The notes under the pieces are model-generated. The model was not told where the DNA came from. It saw only the letters and a list, made by a program, of their open reading frames with translations, and searched no databases. 64,000 nt of DNA, from contig NZ_JAUSYK010000001.1 of assembly GCF_030816855.1 (NCBI RefSeq), forward strand, positions 3,534,001 to 3,598,000. Reading direction: 5' to 3'. Positions 42,333 through 51,296 of this stretch are shown here, one piece after another. The stretch comes from Arthrobacter sp. B3I4. Its GTDB lineage: Bacteria; Actinomycetota; Actinomycetes; Actinomycetales; Micrococcaceae. The translations under genes were made by a program, and so were the position numbers. Each line of letters starts with the position of its first letter. The stretch's first letter is position 1.

Positions 42333-43751
42333 CTAACCATCGGAGGCCTTGAGGCTTCCTTCCAGCGCCGCCGCCGCGTCGAGGAGTTGGTGTTCGTGCC
42401 CGGGTTTGCCCACGAGTTGGACGGATCGCGGCAGTTCCGCGCCTGTGCCCGGAACGGGGACGCTGACGGCCGGAAAGCCCAGCACGCTCCAGGGTGAGGT
42501 CATCGACAGCAGGGCAGCCCGTGGGCTTGTCCAGCCTGCCTGGCCGTCGAGCTCGCGCTGTCCGATGGCCGGGGCTTCGATGGGTACCGTCGGCATGATC
42601 ACGATGTCCACGGACGCGAGCCTCTGCAGTACGGCTGACCGAAGGCGGTTCCGTGTTTGAAGCGCTTGCACGTACTCCCAGCCGCGCACCTCCGCAGCGG
42701 CCCTGAGCCGGTCCAGGACTTCCGCGTCAAACAACTCCGGCGCCTGTTGAACCCTTTCCGCGTGGATCGCATAGGCTTCCGCGGACTGGATGATCCCGTA
42801 CGGGTCGAGGCATTCGTCGATTTCAGGCACGCCGACGGTGGGGACGCCGGCGCCTGAGCCGCTCAGAGCGCGGATTGCGTACTGCGCGGCCTCCTGCACG
42901 ACGTCGGAGGTCTTCCGGGTCAGCTCGCAGGCCAGCTCGCCGAACCTGAGCGCGAGCCCGCGGGAACGGTCCGGAGTGGGATACGCGCTCCACGGCGGAG
43001 TGACGGTACCGGCGTAGTCGGGTTTCGCGCAGAGAGCCCACCAGGCGGCGGCGGCATCAGCGACGGTGGCGGCCAAAGGACCGACGATGTCCATGGCGGG
43101 TGACAAGGGGAAGACCCCTGTCGAACTCAACGCCCCTTGGGTAGGCCTCAGGCCGACAATCCCGCACAACGCTGCCGGTACCCGCACCGAGCCTCCGGTG
43201 TCGGTTCCCAGGGCGATGGGCACGATGCCCGCCGCCACGGCAGCCCCCGATCCCCCGCTTGATCCTCCGGTCATCCGTTGCAGGTCGTGGGGATTGCGGG
43301 CCGGGCCGGTGGCAGCGCGGTCGCTGGTCGGACCGTAGGCGAACTCGTGCGTCTGGGTCTTGCCGATAATCACCGCGCCGCAGTTGCGCAGCGACGTGAC
43401 CACCTCCGCGTCCGCCGTCGGAATGTGGTCGCTGAAGTGGCGGGAGCCCATGGTGGTGCGCAGCCCCGAGGTGGCGATCATGTCCTTGACGCCTACGGGA
43501 ATGCCATGGAGCGGGCCGCGGTCAAGACCGGACTCCAGTTCCCGGTCCGCCTGCTGGGCGGCCCGTTTGGCGCCTTCATCGTCAATGGTGACGAAGCAGT
43601 TGAGCGCGGGATTGAGCTGGTGTGCCGCGCTGAGGGCCTGTTCTGTGAGTTTCTGGGCGGTGATTTCGCGGCGCCGTAGCCGGGCGGCGACCTCGACGAC
43701 GGAAGTGGCACCGAAGGGGCCTGCCGCAACTAACGACTGCATTGTGCTCAT
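42333..43751 (-). CDS. Amidase signature family enzyme 2
   Basis: This 472-residue protein has the amidase triad: GIPVGVKDMIATSG (Lys), RMTGGSSGGSGAAVAAG (Ser) and GTDTGGSVRVPAALCG (nucleophile Ser). It is a distinct paralogue of amidase 1. ATG at 43751 overlaps the MFS stop by 4 bases (ATGA). The frame happens to be open far upstream through the MFS gene; that is a consequence of the MFS frameshift and the high G+C, not a fusion. It probably hydrolyses a compound once imported by that carrier. Confidence 0.86.
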   Translation of the reverse strand: MSTMQSLVAAGPFGATSVVEVAARLRRREITAQKLTEQALSAAHQLNPALNCFVTIDDEGAKRAAQQADRELESGLDRGPLHGIPVGVKDMIATSGLRTTMGSRHFSDHIPTADAEVVTSLRNCGAVIIGKTQTHEFAYGPTSDRAATGPARNPHDLQRMTGGSSGGSGAAVAAGIVPIALGTDTGGSVRVPAALCGIVGLRPTQGALSSTGVFPLSPAMDIVGPLAATVADAAAAWWALCAKPDYAGTVTPPWSAYPTPDRSRGLALRFGELACELTRKTSDVVQEAAQYAIRALSGSGAGVPTVGVPEIDECLDPYGIIQSAEAYAIHAERVQQAPELFDAEVLDRLRAAAEVRGWEYVQALQTRNRLRSAVLQRLASVDIVIMPTVPIEAPAIGQRELDGQAGWTSPRAALLSMTSPWSVLGFPAVSVPVPGTGAELPRSVQLVGKPGHEHQLLDAAAALEGSLKASDG

Positions 43752-45125
43752 GCGCTTATCCCGGTCGGCTGACGCTTCGTACGGACGCCGGGCTTGACGA
43801 ATACCATGGCCAGCATGCCGATTCCGGTTGCCACCGCGGTGGCGATGAACATCGAGTTGTAACCGTGGAGCGCGACCAGGAAACCGGTGAGAGTGGGCGC
43901 GACGATGGTGGCGATGTTGGTAATGAAGTGGCTGATGCCGCCGAAGGTGCCGGCGCGGGAGGGGGCGGTGTCGATGATGACGATCCAGTAGACGGCATTG
44001 GGCAGCGAGTTCAACGCGTTGCCGATTGCCATGATCAACAGAACCGCCCAGACGCTGTGGACCATCGGGATCAGGCAGAAGCACAGCGTGGTCAGCAGCA
44101 GCGACACAGCAGCGAATCCACTGCGTGCGCTCCAGAGGCTTCCGGTGCGCCGGCGCAGCCAGTCGGAGATCTTTCCGCCAAAGAGCACGGTGAAGCAGGA
44201 ACCGATCCAGGGAATCATGCCCAGGTACCAAAGCGAACCGAGATTGAAGCCGAACTGGTCCTGCAGGTACTTCGGCGTCCACGTCAGGATCATGAAGTTC
44301 ACGTACTGGAAGGCGAAGTATCCGAGGGCGTTGCACACCAGGGTGCGGCTCTTGAAGAAGTACCACCACGGCACTTTCTCTTCTTCCGTGGCAAGGCTGC
44401 GTTCCTCGGCGAGCATGCCGTCGGTGCTGCGGATAAGGGCTACTTCCTCCGGTGAGACGCGGGGATTGTCCTCCGGCAGGTCCGTGAAGGCCCCGCCGCC
44501 AGAAAACGAGCCAGACCAGGCCCAGCAGGCCGAGGATGATGAACATCCAGCGCCAGCTGCCCGTGACGGTCAGCAGCAGGACGGCGATGGGCGCGGCCAG
44601 AAGCGCACCCAGCGGAGTCCCCAGCAGGCCCAGTGACGCGGCGAAGCCACGTTCGCGCACCGTGGCCCAGTTCGCCATGGTGCGGTTGATGGTTGAAAAC
44701 GTGGGGCCCTCCGCGACGCCGAAGAGCACCCGGAAGACCGCGAAGCCCGCGATGGCCGATCCTCCGAACAGCGCAATGCCGATGTTTCCGGCGAAGGCCA
44801 TTCCGATTTCAAAGACGGACCAGAGCAAGACGGCCCAGATCCAGACCCAGCGCGGACCCTTCCGGTCGGCGAGTGCTCCACCGACCAGGGCTCCTGCCAT
44901 GTACCCGTATCCGAAGTACCCAAGAACCTGTCCCCACTCGATCTTGTCCAGACCGAATTCGGTGATCATGGGATTGGCGGAGTAGGAAATCGCCCCGCGG
45001 TCAACGTAGTTGATGACGGTGATGATGACGACCAGGGCAAAGATTGTGTGCCGGTAGTTCGGCCGGATGGACTTAGCGGCGGCCACCTGTCGGGCAGATA
45101 CGGCGGCAGTGTTTTGGGGACCCAT
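43748..45125 (-). pseudogene. MFS transporter (ACS type) with one frameshift
   Basis: The N-terminal half (MGPQNTAAVSARQVAAAKSI; NYVDRGAISYSANPMITEFG) lies in one frame up to FWRRG at about 44497. The C-terminal half (FTDLPEDNPRVSPEEVALIR; KVPWWYFFKSRTLVCNALGY) continues in another and stops at 43748. Joined, they give a normal carrier of about 455 residues with 12 helices, of the anion:cation symporter type (sugar acids, aromatic acids). Removing one base from the C/G run at 44490-44500 restores the frame. A sequencing error in that run is as likely as a true mutation. Confidence 0.75.
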
Positions 45126-45287
45126 ACGGGCGTGCCTTTCTCCTTTGCGGCGCGAGGGCGATGCCTGGCACCTCGGCTCCATTCCCGCAAGGACTGTGTG
45201 GGACGCAGCGAGTGCTGCCGTCGAAAGGACAGAACCGGGACTGTGACGTGGATTACGGAAAGACGGTAACACCTGCTCCCGGGGTTG

Positions 45288-45363
45288 CGCAATCGTTTGT
45301 GCACTATGAAGACAAACGATTGTGCTGCTCGGGTACGCTGGACTTGTTCCCAATCGAACGATT
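45288..45363. promoter_or_regulatory. Operator region between LacI-type gene and MFS/amidase operon
   Basis: CAATCGTTTGT (45290-45300) and its exact complement (45312-45322) form a long inverted repeat with an 11-base spacer. A third related site, AATCG-n2-CGATT, lies at 45352-45363, 15 bases before the regulator start. All share the AATCG/CGATT half-site. The gap lies between the divergent regulator and the MFS-amidase operon. Confidence 0.65.
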
Positions 45364-45378
45364 TCAGGAGGCGGGACC

Positions 45379-46410
45379 TTGGTTGATGCCCACGGCCGCC
45401 CGATCACGCTGCGCATGATCGCAGCGGAGACGGGGGTGCACGCGTCCACGGTTTCCCGCGTCCTGAATGCCACGGACGGTGACGTTGCGCGGTGGGCTTC
45501 ACCGGAAACTGTCGAGCGGATCAGGGACCTTGCGCGCAGCCGTGGCTATCGCCGGAACGTCTATGCTTCGAATCTCCGGACCGCCAAGTCCAACCTGGTG
45601 GGCGTGATCGTTCCGCGCCTTCAGGACTTCGTGCTGGCCACGATCTATGAGGGGATTGAAGAAGCAGCAATCCAGCTGGGATATTCGACCTTTGTCACCA
45701 ACTCCCTGGACATCGACGAAAACCGGCAGGCCCGGACGGCCATGATGCTTGAGCGCCGCGTCGGAGGCCTGATCTTCGGTGACGCCCACCTGGAAGACCC
45801 GTTCCTTGCTGAACTGGAAGAACGTGCGGTTCCGCTTGTTCTCGTCAGCCGCCGCACTGCAGGACACACCTCCGTCACCTGCGATGACTATCAGGGCGGG
45901 CGGCTGGTTGCCGAGCACCTGATTGCCACCGGACGGCGGAACGTCGCCGTCCTCGCCGGCCTGCCTTTCGCCTCCACTGCCGCCGACCGGGTCCGAGGAC
46001 TGGTGGACGGCTTCCGCGAGGCAGGCCTGGAGGTCCCCGAAAGCCGCATCGTCTACGGACCCTTCGACGCCGCGGGAGGCAGGAAAGCAACCGAGGAAAT
46101 TCTGGCCTCGGGGTACCGTCCTGACTCAATCTTCGCTACAAACGACTTCGCCGCCATCGGCGCGCTGGGAACATTGCGGGATAACGCCTTGACGGTTCCC
46201 GACGACGTCGCGGTCGTAGGTTTCAACGACACTCCCCTGGCTGCCGAGATGACCATCCCGCTCACTACCGTGCGATCACCCATGCACGATATGGGCCACC
46301 GATCCTTTGAACTGCTGGTGCAGCGGATGCAGGGCGAAAGGCCCCAAAGCGAGCAACTGACGCCTCAGCTGATCGTCCGCGCTTCGAGCCGGCCCTCCCC
46401 GCATTCGTAG
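45379..46410 (+). CDS. LacI-family regulator of the MFS/amidase operon
   Basis: This 343-residue protein has the HTH (ITLRMIAAETGVHASTVSRV) and the sugar-binding-type effector domain (SNLVGVIVPRLQDFVLATIY; DSIFATNDFAAIGAL; VAVVGFNDTPLA). Start chosen: TTG at 45379 after GGAGGCGGGA; the ATG at 45322 lies inside the operator repeat, and ATG at 45415 would cut the HTH. It is divergent from the MFS and amidase genes, and the shared half-sites imply it represses them and itself. Confidence 0.85.
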   Translation: MVDAHGRPITLRMIAAETGVHASTVSRVLNATDGDVARWASPETVERIRDLARSRGYRRNVYASNLRTAKSNLVGVIVPRLQDFVLATIYEGIEEAAIQLGYSTFVTNSLDIDENRQARTAMMLERRVGGLIFGDAHLEDPFLAELEERAVPLVLVSRRTAGHTSVTCDDYQGGRLVAEHLIATGRRNVAVLAGLPFASTAADRVRGLVDGFREAGLEVPESRIVYGPFDAAGGRKATEEILASGYRPDSIFATNDFAAIGALGTLRDNALTVPDDVAVVGFNDTPLAAEMTIPLTTVRSPMHDMGHRSFELLVQRMQGERPQSEQLTPQLIVRASSRPSPHS

Positions 46411-46490
46411 CAACGTCCCGCTGCCCGAGCATCCGGAAGGCCATCGGTCGTGCACTTCCGTCAGCGTCCCCGCGATGCCAGAGTGGAACG

Positions 46491-46961
46491 ATGCATAAGG
46501 AAAGCGTGAACGAAGAGCACAGCGGTCTGGCCCTGAATCTGGAGTACACGCTCGAGGCCGGTCCGGAGGAAGTCTTCCGAATGCTGACCGATGCGGCCGA
46601 ACTGGAGAAGTGGTGGGGTCCGCACGGCTTCACCATCCCCGCCGTCGAACTGAACCTCACCGAAGGCGGCCGGTACCGGTTCCGGATGGCGCCGCCGGAG
46701 GGCGAACCGTTCCACCTCTCCGGCGAGTTCCTGGAGATCGACCCGCCCTGGCGCCTGGTGTACACGTTTCGCTGGGAGGAGCCCGCACCCGATGACCGGG
46801 ACACCGTCGTCGACCTCTCGCTCCTGGGCGCCGACGACGGCACGCGGGTGGTGCTCTCGCAGGGGCCCTTCCTGACGGAGGAACGGCTCGCGCTGCACCG
46901 CAGCGGCTGGACCGAGTCACTTGAGAAACTGCAGGCGGTCCTGCGGGACAAGGCAGAATAG
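46491..46961 (+). CDS. SRPBCC/AHSA1-domain protein
   Basis: This 156-residue protein has the START-like fold marks: AGPEEVFRMLTDAAELEKWW near the start, GGRYRFRM, and the late GWTESLEKL helix. Family members bind hydrophobic ligands; many are uncharacterised and some act on Hsp90-like proteins in eukaryotes. Four bases separate it from the phosphatase gene, so they are co-transcribed. No specific role can be given. Confidence 0.8.
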   Translation: MHKESVNEEHSGLALNLEYTLEAGPEEVFRMLTDAAELEKWWGPHGFTIPAVELNLTEGGRYRFRMAPPEGEPFHLSGEFLEIDPPWRLVYTFRWEEPAPDDRDTVVDLSLLGADDGTRVVLSQGPFLTEERLALHRSGWTESLEKLQAVLRDKAE

Positions 46962-46965
46962 AGGC

Positions 46966-47550
46966 ATGACCCTCACAACCTTCGCCCTCATCCGCCACGG
47001 CCAGACGGACTGGAATGCGGAGCGCAGGCTTCAGGGATCCACCGACATTCCGTTGAACGACGTCGGCCGGGCGCAGGCGCGGGACGCCGTCGCCGCCCTG
47101 TCCGGCTCCGGCTGGGACGCCGTCGTGTCCTCGCCGTTGAGCCGGGCCGCGGAAACGGCCGACCTGATCGCCGCCGGGCTGGGACTCAGCGTGGCCCGAC
47201 GCGTGCCGGAGCTGACAGAGCGCTCCTACGGCCCGGCGGAAGGCATGCAGGACGGGCCCGAGCTCGATAAGCTGCGGATCCCCGGCGGATTCCGCGGGGC
47301 CGAGAGCGAAGCCGACGCCGCGAACCGCGGGCTGGCGGTGCTGGAAGAACTGGCGGAGGAGTACCGCGGTTGCCGCGTCCTGGTGGTGACGCACGGGTCG
47401 CTGCTCCGGGTGAGCCTCAGCCGGGCAGCCGGCCGCCCGCTACCGAGCATCGACAACGCCGTGCTGAACCTGGCCCACCACCACGCCGTCGACGGCTGGC
47501 AGCTCGAGTACCTCAATGGGGAACGGCTGAGCACCGCCGACGCGCTCTGA
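46966..47550 (+). CDS. Histidine phosphatase superfamily protein (phosphoglycerate-mutase-like)
   Basis: This 194-residue protein has ALIRHGQTDWNAERRLQG with the catalytic His, the SPLSRAAETADL segment, the ELTERSYGPAEGM acid loop, and VVTHGSLLRVSLSR with the second His. It is a broad-range phosphatase or PhoE/GpmB-type enzyme. ATG at 46966 is chosen, since it sits five residues before the RHG motif as usual. Confidence 0.87.
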   Translation: MTLTTFALIRHGQTDWNAERRLQGSTDIPLNDVGRAQARDAVAALSGSGWDAVVSSPLSRAAETADLIAAGLGLSVARRVPELTERSYGPAEGMQDGPELDKLRIPGGFRGAESEADAANRGLAVLEELAEEYRGCRVLVVTHGSLLRVSLSRAAGRPLPSIDNAVLNLAHHHAVDGWQLEYLNGERLSTADAL

Positions 47551-47607
47551 CGACAAACGCCGCCCTCAGGCCGCCCTCAGAGTGACGTCGGGGCCGATAA
47601 TCAGGGT

Positions 47608-47925
47608 ATGGCCGGCCTCGCGCTCTCCCTGGCAGCTCTTGCCGCCCTCGTCTCGCTGGGCGCCATTGCAGTCGCCGTAATTCTTGTTGCGGCGCTCCAC
47701 CGAGGCCGTGCGCCGGGCCACCATGCAGCTGACCTGCATCGCAGGCATCGCCGGGCTCCCGGCGGTCACCCTCCCGCTGGCCACCGCCGCGGGACTACCC
47801 TGTGGCGTGAGTATGGTAGGTCCGGTACACCGCGACGCCGATCTCCTCTGGCTGGCATGCCAGCTCAGCACGCCATCCACTGCCGGGATCCAGCAACGAA
47901 AGATGACCCATGCTTAAACGATTAA
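47608..47925 (+). CDS. Short membrane peptide with out-of-frame tail (doubtful)
   Basis: The frame starts with one good hydrophobic helix (LALSLAALAALVSLGAIAVA) and then, after about residue 37, runs out of frame through the amidase fragment as an Arg/His/Pro-rich tail. The likely reading is that a small membrane-protein gene lost its 3' end when the amidase fragment was joined to it. It may not be expressed. Confidence 0.35.
   Translation: MAGLALSLAALAALVSLGAIAVAVILVAALHRGRAPGHHAADLHRRHRRAPGGHPPAGHRRGTTLWREYGRSGTPRRRSPLAGMPAQHAIHCRDPATKDDPCLND
47715..47890 (+). pseudogene. Amidase C-terminal fragment
   Basis: The frame gives LTCIAGIAGLPAVTLPLATA, then GLPCGVSMVGPVHRDADLLW and LACQL. This is the C-terminal end of an amidase signature enzyme (compare SLPLLEGPNGLPVGVQLVGN in amidase 1). 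Nothing of the catalytic part is present. It overlaps the doubtful membrane peptide in another frame. Confidence 0.7.
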
Positions 47926-48656
47926 AGTCCGCCGAACCGGCCCGGTTGCACCTGATCTTGATGCTGGTGCTGACGTTCTCCACCGGGGTGATCGACGCTG
48001 TGGGCTACCTCGGCCTGGACCGGGTCTTCACCGGCAACATGACCGGTAACGTGGTGATCCTTGGCATGGCCCTGATCGGCGCGGACAACCTGCCCGTGGT
48101 GGGCCCGTCCATTGCGTTGGCCTGCTTCATGCTCGGCGCCGTGATCGCCGGCCGCGCCCTGCGGCCCGAAGCCGCGGGCTGGAGCCGGCGGACCACGGCC
48201 CTACTCACCGCCGTCGGTGCCACCATGGCCGCCGTCGCCGTCGTCCTGTTCCTCCACGCCCCGCACGCCGGCGACCCCGTCACCCTGGCGATCACCGGAG
48301 CCCTCGCCGTCGCGATGGGAATCCAGGCGGCCACCGCCCGGCACCTGGCCGTCAAGGATGTCACCACGGTGGTGGTGACCTCGACGCTGACCGGCCTGGC
48401 CGCGGATTCCCGGCTCGGCGGCGGATCCGGCGCGCACGGCGGACGCCGGCTGGGCGCCGTGGTGCTGATCCTGTGCGGCGCCACCGTGGGCGCCGCGCTG
48501 CTGCATATGCATCCGGGGCTTGGGGTGTTGCTGACCGCGCTGCTCACGCTCGGGGTAGCGGTGGCGGGCGGGATCGCCCGGAAGCAGGCCCGGGGCGAAG
48601 AGGTCGAAGAGGCCGCCGCCGCAGGGCCTGCGACGGCGGCGGCCTCCGGCCGCTAA
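47910..48656 (+). CDS. DUF1275 (YoaK-type) membrane protein
   Basis: This 248-residue protein has about six helices and the family marks FSTGVIDAVGYLGLDRVFTGNMTGNVV, here shortened to TGVIDAVGYLGLDRVFTGNM, and TARHLAVKDVTTVVVTSTL. Function of DUF1275 is unknown. A short acidic, Ala-rich tail follows. It overlaps the end of the doubtful membrane peptide; the ATG at 47910 follows AAAGATGACCC. Confidence 0.8.
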   Translation: MLKRLKSAEPARLHLILMLVLTFSTGVIDAVGYLGLDRVFTGNMTGNVVILGMALIGADNLPVVGPSIALACFMLGAVIAGRALRPEAAGWSRRTTALLTAVGATMAAVAVVLFLHAPHAGDPVTLAITGALAVAMGIQAATARHLAVKDVTTVVVTSTLTGLAADSRLGGGSGAHGGRRLGAVVLILCGATVGAALLHMHPGLGVLLTALLTLGVAVAGGIARKQARGEEVEEAAAAGPATAAASGR

Positions 48657-48663
48657 ATCCGGG

Positions 48664-48984
48664 CTACCGCCCGGGGGCCCGGTAGGACGGTGTCTTCTTG
48701 GCCGCTTCGTCGAGGTCTTCCACGGTCATCAGCGGCCTCAACCGCACGTCCACGTTGCCGGTGGAGTTGATCATCAGGGAGAGGGCCGCGGCGGCGGCGG
48801 TGCCCGGAACATCGAAGACGCCGAGGACGTCGGTGTCCCCGAAGGCGTAATAGAAGCACTCAAGCGATCCACCGACGGACTCGAGGGCGTCCACCAGGGC
48901 GTCACGCCGCTTGGTGCCCCCTTCGCGCATCAGTCCCTTGATTCCGTCGCCCACGTAATTCGCTTCAAACAGATACTTGCTCAT
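48664..48984 (-). CDS. GYD-domain protein
   Basis: This 106-residue protein has the GYD signature: YLFEANYVGDGIKGLMREGG, then RDALVDALESVGGSLECFYY and DTDVLGVFDVPG. The family is small, soluble and of unknown function, common in actinobacteria. It is convergent with the DUF1275 gene. No partner is implied. Confidence 0.8.
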   Translation of the reverse strand: MSKYLFEANYVGDGIKGLMREGGTKRRDALVDALESVGGSLECFYYAFGDTDVLGVFDVPGTAAAAALSLMINSTGNVDVRLRPLMTVEDLDEAAKKTPSYRAPGR

Positions 48985-49151
48985 GGTGTTTCCCGTCCCG
49001 TGATGTCCAGGACACGGGCACCCATCCCAGCGAAGGAGGGTCCTGGAGCGGTCCCCGGAGTGGGGCCGTCGCGCACAGCGTAGGCTTTTGGCCGCGCCCT
49101 GACAACGGTCGCTGGAAACTCGCCGAGAAGCCCTACACGCGGCGCCCAGCT

Positions 49152-51050
49152 TTACACGCGGTGGGCCATCCGGTCCGGCAGCAGCGGCGCGAAGAACGCG
49201 CCGAGCTCCGCCGTCGCCGTCAGCGGCAGGACGGTGGCCACGTACTGGTCCGGGCGGACCACCACCACGACGCCGCTGCGGTCCAGGCCGCGCTGCTCGA
49301 AGATGTCCGCGTTCGGGTCAGCGGCATAGACATTATCCAGGTAGTTCAGCTGGAACGGCCCCACCTGCGGCTTGAACACTGCCGGCACCGCGGTGATGTC
49401 GACGCCGGTGTGCTCCTGCTGGTAGATGACCTTCAGCTCAAACCAGGCGTCTCGGTCCAGGCCTTCCGGGGTACCGGCCAGCGGTGACTCCGGCGCCTCC
49501 GCCAGCCAGGCCGCCAGGTCGGTGGTCGGCGACGGTTCCCCGGCGACGGCCGGGTCCGCGAAGACGTAGATCCGCCAGCGGCCGTCGGCCTTGGCTTGAT
49601 GGCCGAGGTGGACGGGGTTGGTGTCGCAGACCCGGTGCACCGGCGCGGACTTGAAGCGCTTGCCGATCGGGAAACCGGCGGCCAGCTCCTGGTGCTCCGC
49701 CTCGCCGATCAGCATGGACGGCGCGTACTGGGTCATGAACCCGGCGGGGAACTCGGCAGTACTGACGTAGAAGTCCTCAAGCTGGGAGGGGCTGTCGAAC
49801 TCCTCGGGCTTCTTGGCCATCAGGGTCGACCATTCCTTGTCGAAGTCGATGAGGTTCTTCGCGACGACCTGGCGTTCCTCCGAGTAGGTCGTCAGCAGGC
49901 TCTCCGGGCTGCGGCCTTCCAGCACGTGTCCGAGCTTCCAGCCGATGTTGAAGCCGTCCTGCATGGAGACGTTCATGCCCTGGCCGGCCTTGGCGCTGTG
50001 CGTGTGGCAGGCGTCGCCGGTGATGAACACGCGCGGGGTGCGGGTGCCACGCTCCGCCGGCACGACGTCGTCGAACCTGTCTGTGAGCCGGTGGCCGACC
50101 TCGTAGACGCTGTGCCAGGCGACGTTGCGCACGTCGAGCGTGTAGGGGTGGATGATGGCGTTGGCCTTGGCGATGATCTGTTCGATGCTGGTGTTGCGCA
50201 CCGCGCCGGCGTCGTTCTCCGGGACCACGCCCAGGTCCACGTACATCCGGAAGAGATGGCCGCCCTCGCGGGGAATCAGCAGGATGCTGCCGCCACCGCC
50301 CGAGGTGATCGCGCACTTGGTCCGGATGTCCGGGAAGTCCGTGTTGGCGAGCACGTCCATGACGCCCCAGGCGTGGTTGGCCTTGTCGCCGGCCATGGTG
50401 CAGCCGATCGCGTCCCGCACCTTGCTGCGGGCGCCGTCGGCTCCGATCACGTACTTGGCGCGGACCACGCGCTCGACGCCGGCGTCGGGCCCGGAGGAGT
50501 GCGCGAGGGTCACGCTGACGGGGTACTCCCCCTCGCCGACCTCCAGCCCGTGAAATTCGTAGCCGTAGTCCGGCTTCATCCGCGTGGGTGAGTTCGCCAT
50601 GAACTCCGCGAAGTAGTCCAGGACACGGGCCTGGTTGACGATGAGGTGCGGGAACTCGCTGATGCCGGACGGATCATCCAAGGTGCGGGCGGCCCGGTGG
50701 ATGCGGGACGGATCGGCGGGGTCCGGCTTCCAGAAGGCCATCTCGGTGATCCGGTAGGCCTCGGCGATGATGCGCTCGGCAAAGCCGAACGCCTGGAAGG
50801 TTTCCACGCTGCGGGCCTGGATGCCGTCCGCCTGGCCGATGACCAGCCGACCGGGCCGCCGTTCCACGATCCGGGTGGTGATGCCCGGGAACTGGGAAAG
50901 TTGCGCGGCGGCGACCATGCCGGCGGGCCCGGTCCCCACGATGAGCACGTCAACCTCGTCGGGAAGCTCTTCAGGCCGGTTCAGGCCGACGCCGGCGGCT
51001 GGCTGGACCCGGGGGTCTCCGGATACATAACCGTAGTGGTGGAAGTGCAC
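49152..51050 (-). CDS. FAD-dependent aromatic monooxygenase (phenol 2-/3-hydroxybenzoate 4-monooxygenase type)
   Basis: This 632-residue flavoprotein has the dinucleotide site (DVLIVGTGPAGMVAAAQL, about 34-51), the DG motif (VIGADGARSKVRDA), the GD motif (FITGDACHTHSAKAGQGMNV) and a C-terminal thioredoxin-like domain ending in VVVVRPDQYVATVLPL. Length and motif spacing fit MobA-like 3-hydroxybenzoate or phenol hydroxylases, which use NADPH and O2. GTG at 51050 follows AAGGA. A long palindrome lies just upstream, so a repressor probably controls it. Confidence 0.86.
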   Translation of the reverse strand: MHFHHYGYVSGDPRVQPAAGVGLNRPEELPDEVDVLIVGTGPAGMVAAAQLSQFPGITTRIVERRPGRLVIGQADGIQARSVETFQAFGFAERIIAEAYRITEMAFWKPDPADPSRIHRAARTLDDPSGISEFPHLIVNQARVLDYFAEFMANSPTRMKPDYGYEFHGLEVGEGEYPVSVTLAHSSGPDAGVERVVRAKYVIGADGARSKVRDAIGCTMAGDKANHAWGVMDVLANTDFPDIRTKCAITSGGGGSILLIPREGGHLFRMYVDLGVVPENDAGAVRNTSIEQIIAKANAIIHPYTLDVRNVAWHSVYEVGHRLTDRFDDVVPAERGTRTPRVFITGDACHTHSAKAGQGMNVSMQDGFNIGWKLGHVLEGRSPESLLTTYSEERQVVAKNLIDFDKEWSTLMAKKPEEFDSPSQLEDFYVSTAEFPAGFMTQYAPSMLIGEAEHQELAAGFPIGKRFKSAPVHRVCDTNPVHLGHQAKADGRWRIYVFADPAVAGEPSPTTDLAAWLAEAPESPLAGTPEGLDRDAWFELKVIYQQEHTGVDITAVPAVFKPQVGPFQLNYLDNVYAADPNADIFEQRGLDRSGVVVVVRPDQYVATVLPLTATAELGAFFAPLLPDRMAHRV

Positions 51051-51101
51051 GGGAATTCCTTACGTCTTTGTAGGGCTGGCTACCGCGGCGGCGCGGGAGT
51101 T

Positions 51102-51136
51102 GTTCGATAATAGAACACATAGTTCTAATATCGAAC
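51102..51136. promoter_or_regulatory. 15-bp inverted repeat upstream of the aromatic monooxygenase
   Basis: GTTCGATAATAGAAC (51102-51116) and GTTCTAATATCGAAC (51122-51136) are complementary at 14 of 15 positions, with a 5-base spacer. It lies 52 bases before the GTG start, at the place of an operator for an IclR or MarR-type regulator. No regulator gene is adjacent. Confidence 0.68.
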
Positions 51137-51296
51137 TGCTGCTACGACTGACTATAGGCGCCGCCGCCGAGTCGCCGCAAGTATTTTTGTGAGGCGGAGC
51201 ACAGCGCGGCCGGTCATCCGGGCGCGAGACCGGCGGCAGCAAGGGCGCGAGAGGCCCGGCGGCGGCGCACGGCGCCTGGACAGGGCGTCTAGCCGA

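Noticed and set aside
42333..45473. One open frame of 1046 codons spanning the MFS and amidase genes, suggesting a fusion
   Set aside because: The middle part of the frame is non-family sequence; the real MFS C-terminus is in another frame with a proper stop and ATGA link to the amidase. The open frame results from high G+C and one frameshift.
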